64,000 nucleotides of DNA, taken from contig OX328106.1 of assembly GCA_946811185.2 (NCBI GenBank), forward strand, positions 44,466,311-44,530,310, written 5' to 3'. The position numbers and the translations under genes were made by a program. Origin of the DNA: Hippopus hippopus. Its lineage: Eukaryota; Mollusca; Bivalvia; Cardiida; Cardiidae. The notes beneath the pieces were generated by a model. That model saw nothing but the letters and a program-made list of their open reading frames with translations. It was not told the DNA's origin and did no database searches. Position 1 is the stretch's first letter. Every line of letters begins with the position of its first letter. Shown in pieces: positions 1 through 9,310 of the stretch.

Positions 1-194
1 CGCGCAGGCTAATCCGAAACGACACTTTCCGTTTTAATGTAATTTTCTGCTTTGCGCAAGTCTACAGAAGAACAAAATCTAATGTAGACGTAAAGTGCCG
101 TCTCGGATTAGCCTGCGCGGACTGCGCAGGCTGATCCGAGACGACACTTTACGCAAATGTCCGAATGCCCCTTTTGGCGTGTTGCAAGCCATAT
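1..194. mobile_element. Family D twin-hairpin MITE, truncated by window edge
   Basis: Right part of a family D element. It holds the end of the first GCGCAGGC hairpin, the inter-hairpin spacer, and the whole second hairpin (GCCTGCGCGGACTGCGCAGGC). It then runs through the conserved 'CAAATGTCCGAATGCCCCTTTT' tail to the terminal 'TTGCAAGCCATAT'. The left end lies outside the window. Full copies are at 8554, 23631 and 44758. Confidence 0.85.
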
Positions 195-225
195 GTGAGT
201 AACGCTCTAGGAAAGGTGGGTATAA

Positions 226-310
226 TGCATCACTGTTATGCGCTATAGCAAGCAAGTCATCACATAATTACGAGTATGGATCTATAAAATCCATTCTGTC
301 TACATAATGA
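226..310 (-). mobile_element. Family C MITE fragment
   Basis: Carries only the arm 'CAAGCAAGTCATCACATAATTA...ATCCATTCTGTCTA' typical of the non-hairpin half of family C. Neither TGAGCC end nor the hairpin is present. Confidence 0.6.
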
Positions 311-738
311 AGTAAAATTAGCAAAAAGTTTCCATGCAGGTCAGCATGCGCTTTCCTCTTAGATACTTAAACTACATACGCGTTCAGTTTAACATTTCGG
401 ACAAAATTACAGAATTTGGTCCTCGTTTCCAAGAGAAAGACACAAGCTGCCTTTATTTAACATTTTTTTGTTCAACACTCTATGTTTTAGGCAACGGATT
501 ATCGGATCTTACAGTAAAGAAGACAGATCAATTCTACAGATACAGTATATCCCCCAAAACAAGAAAAAAAAAAATCCTTTTACTCCCAGAAATCAATTCC
601 AAGGATTCATTCTAAATTGCCATCGCGTTTCGCTACTGCGCTACTGTTAGCATACTGATATAAACTACCAAAAGTTTGCGAAGCACCAATAATTTCACGA
701 AGCAGTGTAAGGTTTGTATGAGATGCATTTATGGTATT

Positions 739-926
739 TTATTGAAAACAGTTCAGTGATACGTTACGATGATGAACCGCACACACATAATCTTCTATGA
801 CAGGCAAATCTTTCCTACAAGTCCTGGTAATGGTGTATTCCTCCATTTGCATCGTGGTTTGGCATACTACATACACGTACCCGACATGTGTAGGGTATTC
901 AATCTTTGCTTCAACTCGAAAAGTTG
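739..926 (-). CDS. Candidate terminal exon, unassigned cysteine-containing product
   Basis: On the minus strand an open frame of about 60 codons ends in a TAA at 741-739. That stop lies inside an AATAAA hexamer (743-738), so stop and poly(A) signal would overlap. The predicted peptide has four cysteines in ordered spacing (VVCQTTMQ..., ITRTCRKD, DYVCAVHH, SLNCFQ), which superficially resembles the last exon of a small secreted cysteine-rich protein such as a Ly6-type domain. The acceptor is uncertain: the nearest AG (about 926) follows a modest pyrimidine tract. I recognise no family. The evidence is only the open frame, its composition and the overlapping poly(A) signal, so it may be chance. 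It could also be the 3' UTR of the frame ending at 1345. Confidence 0.2.
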
Positions 927-1344
927 AAGTTTTCTTGAAATTTCGCCGATAGAAATACATGAAGACATTTATCGGAAGCAGAAATGTGGCATGCAGTTGG
1001 ATGATGGAGCAAGGGGCTACAGGTCTTATTGTTAGCGGGGCCCCCTTGCGAGTACCATGCTAAAAGCTCACCAGGACTTAGGCGAGGTTTCAACCGTACA
1101 ACATGTCAGGCGTCCTTGTAGAAAAAGAAGTTCCAGCAGTTGAAGCCCGTTGATCATAACCCAGAATGACAGAATTCATTAAGCAAAAGCATCCCAGTTT
1201 TACACAAACCTTCAGAATAAACCTGGGGTCAATGTGCAACACAGAACATCCACACAAGGTTGTTCGGAAGTAGTCTCCGGTCGAGTTGGACTTGAGTGGA
1301 TTTGACACCGATCTCTTTACAATTAGATACATTATAGGTATTGC

Positions 1345-1620
1345 TTAGACTATAGAGACAGGCGCGCTCGGGTATGGCGAGGCTTGGGAGAGATTCCATG
1401 CAGCCAGCACTGCTAATCTGACTGCTTTTGAGGCAACTGCATCATGGTCTAGCGTGGAAATAGCTGAGAAACAAGTACGGACCCTCTTGTCTTTGACCAG
1501 GGCATTCAGACTGTTCAAAGGTATTGAGATGGGACTTTCGATATCAAGATGAGATTGTTGCAGGTGCGTTAGATGATGGGTTTCTTCTAAATTACGATAG
1601 CGCCCTTCGCAAATCGCACA
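1345..1620 (-). CDS. Candidate terminal exon with zinc-finger-like motif
   Basis: A minus-strand open frame begins directly after a good 3' splice site (CTTTTCTACACAG, 1633-1621). It runs 91 codons to a TAA at 1347-1345. The peptide starts CAICEGRYRN and continues with a histidine cluster (THHLTHLQQSH), giving a C-x2-C...H-x3-H arrangement like a degenerate C2H2 finger. The remainder is mixed polar and hydrophobic (LNALVKDKRV, KAVRLAVLAAWNLSQ), with no stop or low-complexity tract. A poly(A) hexamer follows only about 600 nt later, at 743-738. I do not recognise the protein and it is not part of Slit. It could be a neighbouring gene, a gene nested in a Slit intron, or a relic of a transposon ORF. 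Confidence 0.33.
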   Translation of the reverse strand, partial: CAICEGRYRNLEETHHLTHLQQSHLDIESPISIPLNSLNALVKDKRVRTCFSAISTLDHDAVASKAVRLAVLAAWNLSQASPYPSAPVSIV

Positions 1621-1629
1621 CTGTGTAGA

Positions 1630-2270
1630 AAAGTACCTTCAAAGGGGGGGTGGGGGGTATTGCACGGCTGATCTAGCCAGTCTGCATTTGCAGATGACAA
1701 GTATCCAGGAGGTTGGTGTTTGTTTTGTTGAAAAGTGAAGCAACATTCTACTCAAATTCTAGAAACGATTAAAAACACAGAAACTATTCTATGTCTATAT
1801 CTTTAAAGAAATAACTGGTTGAAATTAGGAAACAAGAAAAGAAATCACAATAATATTGCTACTGTAAAAAAAAAACGGTGTATTTAGATATTGATGGTAC
1901 TTAGCAAACTTTGAATAATAAATTATGTATAACTCCCTCCCCTTCAAACTAAGTTAGAAAAAAAAGTACTATCTATTCTTCAAAGAACTGAGCAATTCAA
2001 GTACAAACTATTACCCTGTAATGCGAGCCTATCAAAATCGAATTAATCATTCTAAAGTATACTCCAGAGTGACCAGTTCTCATAAATTTATTAATTTGAC
2101 CACTGCCCTATCTCGCTTTATCAGCAATAGTGCTACAGCCAATCCTTACCGTGTTCAGTTGTACGAAAGGAATACCTTACTACTGTTATAGCTTGTCACT
2201 GAACATACTAATTGAGAACTTACAACTGATAACATACATTCAGTATCATGGGCGAAAAAAGGGATCTATT
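1630..2270. other. No feature recognised
   Basis: AT-rich unique-looking sequence with short poly(A) and poly(G) runs (for example around 1645-1657). I see no exon with credible splice sites and no member of the window's repeat families. Confidence 0.5.
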
Positions 2271-2274
2271 GCAG

Positions 2275-2343
2275 AACGCCTTAGATCAAGATCAGACTGC
2301 ACTGCACAGAAGGTGCACTCTAATCTTGGATCTATACCGCCCG
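2275..2343. mobile_element. Family A hairpin core, degenerate
   Basis: Contains AGATCAAGATCAGACTGCAC and the partner CTAATCTTGGATCT. A 4-bp duplication (CTGCACTGCAC) breaks the stem. No TTAA ends. Confidence 0.55.
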
Positions 2344-2483
2344 CTTGTTCGGTCTAGATGAAATCTCTGAGTGGAAGTGGATTGTATATTCAGGCGCAAA
2401 AAGAGGTCAGCTTTATACTCGTATATGTTGCGCGTACAGGCTTAAAGTGCCTTTTACTACATCTGTTTCTTTGCAGCCAATAA

Positions 2484-2545
2484 AGATCAAGATCAGACTG
2501 CGCAAAACGTGCAGTTTGATCTTTGATCTCCATCAAGAGACATTC
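2484..2545. mobile_element. Family A hairpin core, degenerate
   Basis: GATCAAGATCAGACTGCGCA pairs with ACGTGCAGTTTGATCTTTGATC. It lies about 210 bp from the preceding core, so the two may be relics of one duplicated insertion. Confidence 0.6.
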
Positions 2546-3440
2546 TGACGGAACGCAACATTGATCTTGTACTTTCGTGTCGTAGGGTTTTAGTTCTGGA
2601 CTACAAAATGTGCATTTGGTTGAATTGGCGCTTAAAATGGGTGTATTTAGACTTTTTGCCGCGTGTTCATTTCATTTTTGGAAACACTGGTAAATGCAAC
2701 ACAGTATGTATTGTTTCTCTGCAAACGTAAAGAATCCAAAGGTTAAGATTCAATAAAAAATGGCAATTTGAACGTTTAATTAACGGAATGGCCGTTTTGC
2801 AGTCGGTAGCTCCGTCTATTTTAAGTAGATCAGTCTCAGGTATGACGTCATCGTGCTTATTTGAATGCGATCCCACACAATCTGCTTATCTTATTGGCCA
2901 AGCGACATTCCAACGAACATGTTTATTTTTTTTTTGCGCGCGCGAAATCTGAAAAAGAGCCTTTAGAGGCAACGTGAAAGTCTAAAATGCATTTAAGATT
3001 ACTCCTATCAAGCAATTATACTGAGATATAATCTAACTAATCTCTACGGCTTGAAAAAGCCCCCCCCCCCCCGAAAAAACACGAAAATCGAACAACTACT
3101 TCAAGTATATTGGTTCAACATTACGTGCATTATCTAAACAGATAAAAAAAATGTAAAGCAATATAAATGGCTGGAAGTATTTCGATGAAAAAATAATTAT
3201 AAACCATAGGTCAAGCCCTAGAGGCCGAAATGGGCATAGATTGACCCACGGCCAGTAACGGAGACTGTGTTTATCGGCACCCATCTGTCAGTGAAAAGAT
3301 TATAAATCATATTTTAATCGACCTCGTTATCTGAATCCGGCACTGATTTAGAAAGGTCACACAAGGATATTTCCCTACTTATTATTTAAAGTGGCATGAA
3401 ACCAAATTTCGTTCAGGCACTTTTTTTTTTCAAAAATCTT
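2546..3440. other. No gene recognised
   Basis: Non-coding sequence with a C-run at 3061-3072 and poly(T) tracts. Nothing assignable. Confidence 0.5.
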
Positions 3441-3442
3441 CA

Positions 3443-3657
3443 CTCTTTACTTTCAATAGACGACACAAGTAGCGTTTGTGGACAGTGTAGATCAGAGATC
3501 AGACTGCACAGAATGTGCAGTCTGATCTCTGATCTACACTGTCCACTACTTTGTTGTAGATTATGACTGAACGGTCACCTCATCTTGCAGGAAAGCTTCC
3601 AGTTGTAGCCGTTGACATAGTATAATTCGTTTGTTTAGTAATAAAAGGAGTATTCTA
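3443..3657 (+). mobile_element. Family A MITE, subfamily A2
   Basis: Near-perfect central palindrome at about 3478-3545 (GGACAGTGTAGATCAGAGAT and its mirror), followed by the A2-specific right half (TGACTGAACGGTCACCTCAT, then TTTAGTAATAAAAGGAG). A2 replaces the usual CCGATAAGGAG side of family A with CCACTACTTT. Ends are diverged from TTAA. Sister copies are at 35711 and 39233. Confidence 0.8.
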
Positions 3658-3743
3658 ACATGACACGTGAATTCGGCTATATAAACACAGTGCAACGAAA
3701 GCGTGGTAAAATCTACGTTATTCTATGTAGAGTGACGTCATTC

Positions 3744-4409
3744 TACGGTGGCACAAAAGTGACATGGAAGATATATTTTATACTACGTGCGCACGCAGTA
3801 GCTAATACGTGCGCACGTATTAGTTATTACGTGCGCACGCAGTAGCTAATACGTGCGCACGTAATAAGTAATACGTGCGCACGCAGTAGTATTACGTGCG
3901 CACGCAGTAGCTAATACGTGCGCACGTAATAACTGATACGTGCGCACGCAGTAGCTAATACGTGCGCACGTATTACATATTACGTGCGCACGTAATAATC
4001 CACCAATCAGAATCATGAACGGAAGCCATTGTTTCAAGATGGAAGTGGAAGATAGACATTTATTGATTCGTGATAAACTGATTGGTCGATTATTACGTGC
4101 ACACGTAATAGTTATTACGTGCGCACGTATTAGTTAATACGTGCGCACGTATTAGCTACTGCGTGCGCACGTACTAGCTACTGCGTGCGCACGTAATAAC
4201 TATTACGTGCGCACGTATTAGCTAATACGTGCGCACGCAATAGTATTACGTGCGCACGTATTAGTTATTACGTGCGCACGTATTAGCTACTGCGTGCGCA
4301 CGTAATACTACTGCGTGCGCACGTATTACTTATTACGTGCGCACGTATTAGCTACTGCGTGCGCACGTAGTATAAAATATATCTTCCATGTCACTTTCGT
4401 GCCACCGTA
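3744..4409. mobile_element. 666-bp inverted-repeat element built of GTGCGCAC palindromes
   Basis: Two mirror-image arms begin with TACGGTGGCAC and end with GTGCCACCGTA. The direct flank TCATTC occurs on both sides (3738-3743 and 4410-4415), as for a 6-bp target-site duplication. Inside the TIRs each arm is a tandem array of about 22-bp units centred on the palindrome ACGTGCGCACGT: 10 units left of centre, 12 perfect plus one imperfect on the right. The roughly 90-bp spacer is itself flanked by ACCAATCAG and CTGATTGGT. There is no coding capacity: apparent frames here are translations of the repeat. It looks like a non-autonomous DNA transposon that has amplified an internal palindromic satellite. 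The TIR matches no superfamily I can name with confidence. Confidence 0.85.
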
Positions 4410-4524
4410 TCATTCTGTATAAAGTAAGTAAGTAAGTTATTCAATGGAATATAATTTGCATCCGCGTTTTTACTCTAGATATGAACTTGTTTTCCTTCGA
4501 TTAAGAGTTGGTCATGTTAGAATC

Positions 4525-4695
4525 GAAATAATCTTCTTTCTATCGTGGTTTATCGTTCAATAAACCACAGTTGTGAGTTATGAGGCACAATAAATAAACC
4601 ACGAGGGCGATAGCCCGAGTGGTTTATTCATTGCGCCTCATAACTCACAACGTGGTTTATTGAACGATAAACCACGATAGAAAGAAGATTATTTC
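4525..4695. mobile_element. ~170-bp perfect-armed inverted repeat
   Basis: The left arm starts GAAATAATCTTCTTTCTATC and continues into CGTGGTTTATCGTTCAATAA. The right arm is its reverse complement, ending GAAGATTATTTC. The arms are nearly identical over about 55 bp around the centre ACCACGAGGGCGATAGCCCG. It is a MITE-like foldback with no other copy in this window. Confidence 0.75.
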
Positions 4696-4819
4696 TTAAA
4701 CAAAATCTCTTACAGCAGCACAACATCAGCCTCTGAACTAAGCTAGTTAAAGACAGTAAATGCGGATAAACTGATTGGTGTCGCATTCATTTCATTATTT
4801 TCCGGTGAAATTTATTACT

Positions 4820-4990
4820 CCGCAAACCCTTAGCCACAAAATCCCGAGTCTTAACGAATTTCAGATGAAAAGCTTTTGAAAACATTGTTGAAGGAGGAAA
4901 ATGCTGGTAAACAGTATTTTTCCCCCTTACCTGAATGTTTTCTACCTTACCAAAGACAGAATTGATTTGTCAGATTTTATTTCAATAGCT
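4820..4990 (+). mobile_element. Family B MITE, degenerate
   Basis: Recognisable from AACCCTTAGCCACAAAATCC, GCTTTTGAAAACATTGTTGA and AAATGCTGGTAAACAGTATT. The hairpin arms have drifted and no right TTAA is clear. Confidence 0.7.
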
Positions 4991-5057
4991 CTTTAACTAT
5001 AGAAGTTTCAAAGAAACAGTGGTTTAGCCGATCAAGATTTGCGTTTCTTTCTAAATC

Positions 5058-5365
5058 AATTTGATTGTATGGTGTTTAACGTCTTTTTCAATATTGTTTC
5101 AGTATATCGCAGCGGCCTATGCACCTATCCATGTTTTCCTTGAGTTTCTATTACCAGTACTCCGCAAAATATACTTTCCAAGCCAATGGCTGCCTTCCTA
5201 CGTAGCCATCGTCGAAACATTGATCAGCGGTGAGAGAGGAATGAATGCCGTCGCAATGACTATCATCCATCCTCGGAAAGAAATTGGCCGAGCCGGCGAT
5301 CGAGCCTCGATCGAACCAGCGACCTCCTGTTCTCAAGTCCTGTACGCTACCGACTGATTCAAACT
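5058..5365 (-). mobile_element. tRNA-derived SINE, type I
   Basis: On the minus strand the 5' head reads as a tRNA-like promoter (box B region GGTTCGATCGAGGCTCGATC; box A is decayed). A body follows (CGGCCAATTTCTTTCCGAGG, then GATGACAGTCATTGCGAC-type sequence), then the 3' domain found in all SINEs here (AATATTG...TTAAACACC). It shares its full length with the plus-strand copy at 51873-52192. It encodes no protein. Confidence 0.85.
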
Positions 5366-5867
5366 CAAGAATAAGAATGAGAATGAAACTGAAAATGATT
5401 GGCGCATACTGGCTCTGGACAAAAAGTCAAATTACATGTGGCAAATCTGGATTTTTCCGATCTGTCCGGATTTCTTTTTTTCAATACTGACTACAGAAGC
5501 ATTAAAGAAGCGGAAACAGTGATATCAGGTGGCTAGCATTCCCACGCATTTCCCTTCCCCACCCCATCCCCCTGATTTTTAAATCAAAATTCTTAATATC
5601 TAGATTTTCACTCAAGATTTGCCGTATGGATTAAGATATTTGACACTTTCTAGCTTTATCTATTCAAAACATCCACCTTTTTTCCATATGCAAATGAAAA
5701 AAACAACAACCCTTTTTCACCTGTGATTTTCATTACTTTTTCCAATCTGTCATCAAAGAAGGATTGCATTGTTTATTTATTGTTATGATAATTAAGAAAC
5801 CCAAATCTGGGCTGTTTCGTATTCAGTAATCTTGGTAGTTGGGAAAGATTATGATAATGCTTGCAGT

Positions 5868-5881
5868 GATGGTGGTGGTGG

Positions 5882-5914
<33 letters not shown>
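5868..5914. repeat. (GGT)n/(GAT)n microsatellite
   Basis: Four GGT units run into eleven GAT units without interruption. Confidence 0.95.
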
Positions 5915-5915
<1 letters not shown>

Positions 5916-5946
5916 GCAAGTCATACTATTTCCAATATGATCTATC

Positions 5947-6182
5947 TGCAAAAAGTAATGACCAGTGTTAGTCTGCGCAGTTCGAGCAGGCTAACATAGG
6001 CAGAAACTTTTTGCTATTAGTAACATTCCTGTATGTCCAAGGTCCAGACTATACCATGGTTCAGTCGGTTGTTAGACGAATTTATATTACTACTAGTATA
6101 ATTCATAATTATGTGATAATTTGCTTGGTACAATGCACCATAAAAATGCTTGAAACCCCCTTTTTCCATAGCGGCGCACAAA
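5947..6182 (+). mobile_element. Family C MITE, diverged
   Basis: Hairpin GTTAGTCTGCGCAGTTCGAGCAGGCTAAC is followed by the family C right half (CTTTTTGCTATTAG, GGTTCAGTCGGTTGTTAGAC, ATAATTATGTGAT, TGCTTGAAACCCCC). Its end lies about 120 bp downstream of the Slit LRRNT2 exon donor. Confidence 0.75.
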
Positions 6183-6306
6183 TATTTCGGCAACTTTTCG
6201 ATTCTACTCTTAACCATAAGTTGGTCTCATGACCAATGCTCTATCTTCAAATGTGAGAAAAGACAAAGCAAAGTACTTCATTCTATAGTTTATTTTGAAT
6301 ACTCAC

Positions 6307-6451
6307 AGTTCTGTTGCATCGTGTGGAAGATACTCGGGAATCTCCGTCAAACCTCGGTCTCTGCAATCGACAAATGACCCGGTGCACGAACATTCTTCGG
6401 GACAAATCGTGTCTTCTTCGCACCTTTGCGGTGGAGACAGACGATCGACAT
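6307..6451 (-). CDS. slit: Slit exon: LRRNT cap opening LRR domain 2
   Basis: Exon of 145 nt bounded by a TTTTCATCAG acceptor and a GTGAGT donor. It takes the incoming phase 1 left by the exon at 9110 and leaves phase 2. The peptide begins DVDRLSPPQRC and then reads CPEECSCTG and FVDCRDRGLTEIPEYLP. That is the four-cysteine LRRNT motif (C-x3-C-x-C-x6-C) followed by the L-x-x-I-P capping strand. The match to Slit is close: as I recall, the vertebrate second LRRNT has VDCRGKGLTEIP. In Slit this cap starts the LRR domain that binds Robo. The next LRR exon should lie below 6300, but I could not find it. No MITE has inserted in the exon; family C and family A copies lie 125 and 77 bp away on either side. 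An unrelated LRR protein is possible alone, but exon chain and phase make that unlikely. Confidence 0.93.
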
Positions 6452-6527
6452 CTGATGAAAAGTAAACAAGAAAGATCTTTAAATATAAGACAGACGGTGT
6501 TAGAGAAACTGGTAAATAAGTTTACCA

Positions 6528-6742
6528 CTTAACCTGCTTATTTAGCAGGTTAAAATAAGCAGGTTAAGTGAAATGAAACTTTCAAGCCGAGAGTAAAAAC
6601 CCAAATCTTTACTATTTCAAAGGTATTTGTCCTTATCGGACAGTGTAGATCCAATGTCAGACTGCACGTTCTGTGCAGTCTGATCTTGATCTACACTGTC
6701 CGCAAAAGGTCATAAAGTCGCGCTTAGCAGCCTTAGGGCTAA
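6528..6742 (-). mobile_element. Family A MITE, full length
   Basis: Core GTCAGACTGCACGTTCTGTGC lies inside GGACAGTGTAGATCC/CTACACTGTCC arms and ends CTTAGCAGCCTTAGGGCTAA. Its left end carries an extra small palindrome, CTTAACCTGCTTATTT mirrored by AAATAAGCAGGTTAAG (about 6533-6568). Confidence 0.88.
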
Positions 6743-6975
6743 TATTGAAACGCTTTTGTGGGTCAATATGAAGAGAAATAATGAAATGTAACCACGCCAG
6801 GGATTGCCTCTTTTTCCTCATTGTTTTTCATATTGTTGCAAAGTGAAATTTTCAATCATATACATTTTCCAGATTAGATTTGAATCAAACTCATTAATGG
6901 AAAAAGAGCAAATGCTAATCTGACGAACATGAAAGTTCGCAACAAATACTTAGCTCGAATACAATCCGCACCTGG

Positions 6976-7080
6976 CAGGATTAATCCAAGATCAGACTGC
7001 ACGTTCTGTGCAGTCTGATCTTGATCTACACTGTCCGCAAAAGGTCAGTGAGTCACGCTTATCAACCTACGGGGTTAATA
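6976..7080 (-). mobile_element. Family A MITE, half copy
   Basis: Hairpin plus right half (CCGCAAAAGGTCAGTGAGTC, TTATCAACCTACGGGGTTAA). The left half is missing. Confidence 0.8.
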
Positions 7081-7377
7081 CCTTGTGCGGGTGAATCAAG
7101 TCAGGAAGATGAATCAAAACTTGCAAGTACGTCAAAAGTTAAAACTGCGATAATTTTCCCAAATGTATCGTTATGGAGAAAAAAAAACGAATCATAAATT
7201 TAGGCCTATTGCTCTTGACATGGATGTGAAGTGTGACTGATAAGCTCTAGTGCTAGTTATGAAACTTGAGACTTAATTTATAGTATAGAATTTTGATCAG
7301 GAAAAAACCTGTTAAATACAGGTGCTAGCACTTAATGTGTCTGTGTGAATGCTGTATCGGACCTGTACCAAACAACC

Positions 7378-7555
7378 ACCAGCTTTTTCAACGCCCCTGA
7401 GAAAAAAAAGCTTTTGAAAAACATTGTGGGAAAAGGAGAAAATGCTGGTGATCAGCATTTTCTCCTTTACCAACAATTGCTTTTTTTTTTGTTAAAAAAA
7501 AACTACAATTTTTTAGCCACACTCATTTTGTCGTTTGCAAGTTCTTTCAAATAAA
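7378..7555 (+). mobile_element. Family B MITE, diverged
   Basis: GCTTTTGAAAAACATTGTGG, hairpin AATGCTGGTGATCAGCATT, then TTTTGTCGTTTGCAAGTTCT. The stem beyond the core has been expanded by homopolymer runs. Confidence 0.78.
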
Positions 7556-7624
7556 AGGAGTAAAAAAATCTTGTCGCCTCGTAAACAGTAAGAAGACCAA
7601 TTTGTATGACCCTACAGTGGTGGC

Positions 7625-7695
7625 TTTTTAAAACTTTTTGAGAAAAGGAGTAATTGCTAGTAAAAGTATTTGCTCCTTTTTCACAATAATAATAA
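7625..7695. mobile_element. Family B hairpin remnant
   Basis: AAACTTTTTGAGAAAAGGAG and ATTTGCTCCTTTTTCACAAT preserve only the outer stem; the ATGCTGG core is lost. Confidence 0.45.
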
Positions 7696-7903
7696 AATAA
7701 TTAAAAGAAAATTCCATTCTTTCAATTTTCTCTGACAGTGTTCTCAAAGTTATGATCGTACTTCCCGCAAATGCCCCTGTCGCTATAAGGGTACAGTGTT
7801 TTTGAGTCGTATCTTCGGTGTTAACTCAAACGATGCTTTTGAGAACTCTTTTTCAGATCATACTAAATCTTTATTTTATTTATCAAGGAGTGGAGTGGTT
7901 ATG

Positions 7904-7935
7904 ATGGATGGATGGATGGATGGATGGATGGATGG
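7904..7935. repeat. (GATG)n microsatellite
   Basis: About eight units of GATG, followed by imperfect GGATTGG-type sequence. Confidence 0.95.
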
Positions 7936-7939
7936 GAGA

Positions 7940-8550
7940 GTGGATTGGCAGACTTACATACGAACGGACTGACGGACGGTTTGGTTGATGGATGAAAAAA
8001 AGAATAATTGATGAAATAGAATGAATAAATGAATTTTATTGAATTAATAAATGAATTTATCGATCAATCAAGCAATCAATAATGCAATAAAACAATCAAA
8101 TACTAAAATAATGAATTAGTCATCAAATTCTATTTATTCTTTATCATAATCGATAAGACCGATTAATATACCTACTCTTTATGATAAGAAAGAAATAACA
8201 ACCTGCATTGACTGGAAACCTTTATATCCCAACAGAAAAGATCTTCATTTATTGTTATTTTGTATTACAAAATCTATACCAGGATTTTAATGATTTATTA
8301 ATGCTATATAATTATCTGGTGAGTCATAAAACTTAGGAAAAACCTTGAAGTTGATATTTATGAATGCTATAGAAAGTAAAGATACAATTGATAAGATAAG
8401 TCTGTTCTTCAAAAACTAAGAGCGTTGACACACTGAGTACTTTTAATTATAAATGAAATTTCTGAACAGTACACGTATGAGTCGAGATTAGATTCACAAG
8501 ATGTGTAGTATGATCTAGGATCTACATATTCTGATAATTTTTATAATAAT
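7940..8550. other. AT-rich intronic stretch, no feature
   Basis: Repetitive AATGAAT/AATCAAT-like drift (7990-8130) suggests an old decayed tetranucleotide tract. No exon or named element. Confidence 0.5.
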
Positions 8551-8553
8551 TAA

Positions 8554-8816
8554 TGGTCTGCAACACGCGAAAAGGGGCATTCGGACATTTGCGTAAAGTG
8601 TCGTCTCGGATAAGCCTGCGCAGTCCGCGTAGGCTAATTCGAGACGACACTTTACGACTACATTAGATTTTGTCGAACAGTAGACTTGTGCAAAACAGAA
8701 AATTACATAAAAACGGAAAGTGTCGTTTCAGATTAGCCTGCGCGGACTGCGCAGGCTGATCCGAGACGACACTTTATGCAAATGTCCGAATACCCTTTTT
8801 CGCCTCTTGCAGGCCA
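8554..8816. mobile_element. Family D twin-hairpin MITE, full length
   Basis: TIRs of about 35 bp (GGTCTGCAACACGCGAAAAG at left, mirrored by CTCTTGCAGGCC at right) enclose two separate hairpins at about 8610-8655 and 8722-8775. Both are built on GCCTGCGCAGTCCGCG...AGGC and separated by a 65-bp unique spacer containing ACAGTAGACTTGTGCA. Each hairpin is extended by AAGTGTCGTCTCGGAT-type arms. Confidence 0.9.
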
Positions 8817-9017
8817 TATATTATAAGCCCAAGGCCTGAAAGTCGCAATCCGTTTGTCTTGATGTTGAATAATTATATCCTTTCTATTATTTGAGGTTTT
8901 CAAACGGTTTTCAAATTCATTAACCTGTGATGATTGCCTAATAATTAAAGCCAAAAGTTTAAACCTAAATATTTCGATTTCAAAACGTTTGGCTGTAAAA
9001 AATCCAGCCTAATGGGA

Positions 9018-9080
9018 CAAGATAGATTGAAGATCAGACTACACGTTCTATGCAGTCTGATCTTGATCTACTCTATTTGC
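9018..9080. mobile_element. Family A hairpin core next to Slit exon donor
   Basis: AGATCAGACTACACGTTCTATGC with its mirror GCAGTCTGATCTTGATCTAC. The core ends about 30 bp from the donor of the LRRCT exon (9110). A second family A hairpin starts about 40 bp from that exon's acceptor. Confidence 0.75.
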
Positions 9081-9109
9081 AAAAGCAAAGTGACTTGAAA
9101 AATATTTAC

Positions 9110-9273
9110 CGTTGCAGCGAAGCTCCGATTCTGGAATTCTGTGAAACAATCTACTCCTAAGATTAAATGGCTCTTGGCAGGTCATACGTTTGGCCAGTCG
9201 CTTTTTTGGTCGAAGCCATCTTGCCAGCCAGGCTAAATGACAGTCACAGGAAAACTGATTTTCACGTAGTCGT
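9110..9273 (-). CDS. slit: Slit exon: LRRCT cap closing LRR domain 1
   Basis: Exon of 164 nt with acceptor CATTCTTCCAG and donor GTAAATATT. It enters in phase 2 (completing a Leu codon) and leaves in phase 1. It encodes the end of the last LRR strand (RLRENQFSC) and the C-terminal flanking cap: CDCHLAWLARWLRP, then MTCQEPFNLRSRL and ESELRCN. Four cysteines (C-x-C...C...C) and the CDCHLAWL-x2-WLR signature are those of a Slit LRRCT. As I recall, vertebrate Slit domain 1 has CDCHLAWLSDWLRQ. A 164-nt cap exon is also the size I remember for vertebrate Slit genes. Known role of the family: the domain caps the hydrophobic end of an LRR solenoid in a secreted guidance protein. The exon is free of insertions but tightly bracketed by two family A hairpins. 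Confidence 0.95.
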
Positions 9274-9310
9274 CTGGAAGAATGACAAGATAATGCAACG
9301 TAAAATACAT

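Noticed and set aside
3660..4037. Open frames across the GTGCGCAC array
   Set aside because: Translations of a palindromic repeat (VRTYQLLRAH-type periodic peptide). Not a protein.
3744..4409. CRISPR-like array of palindromic repeats with short spacers
   Set aside because: Spacers are not unique, the units form two mirror arms with TIRs, and all context is eukaryotic.
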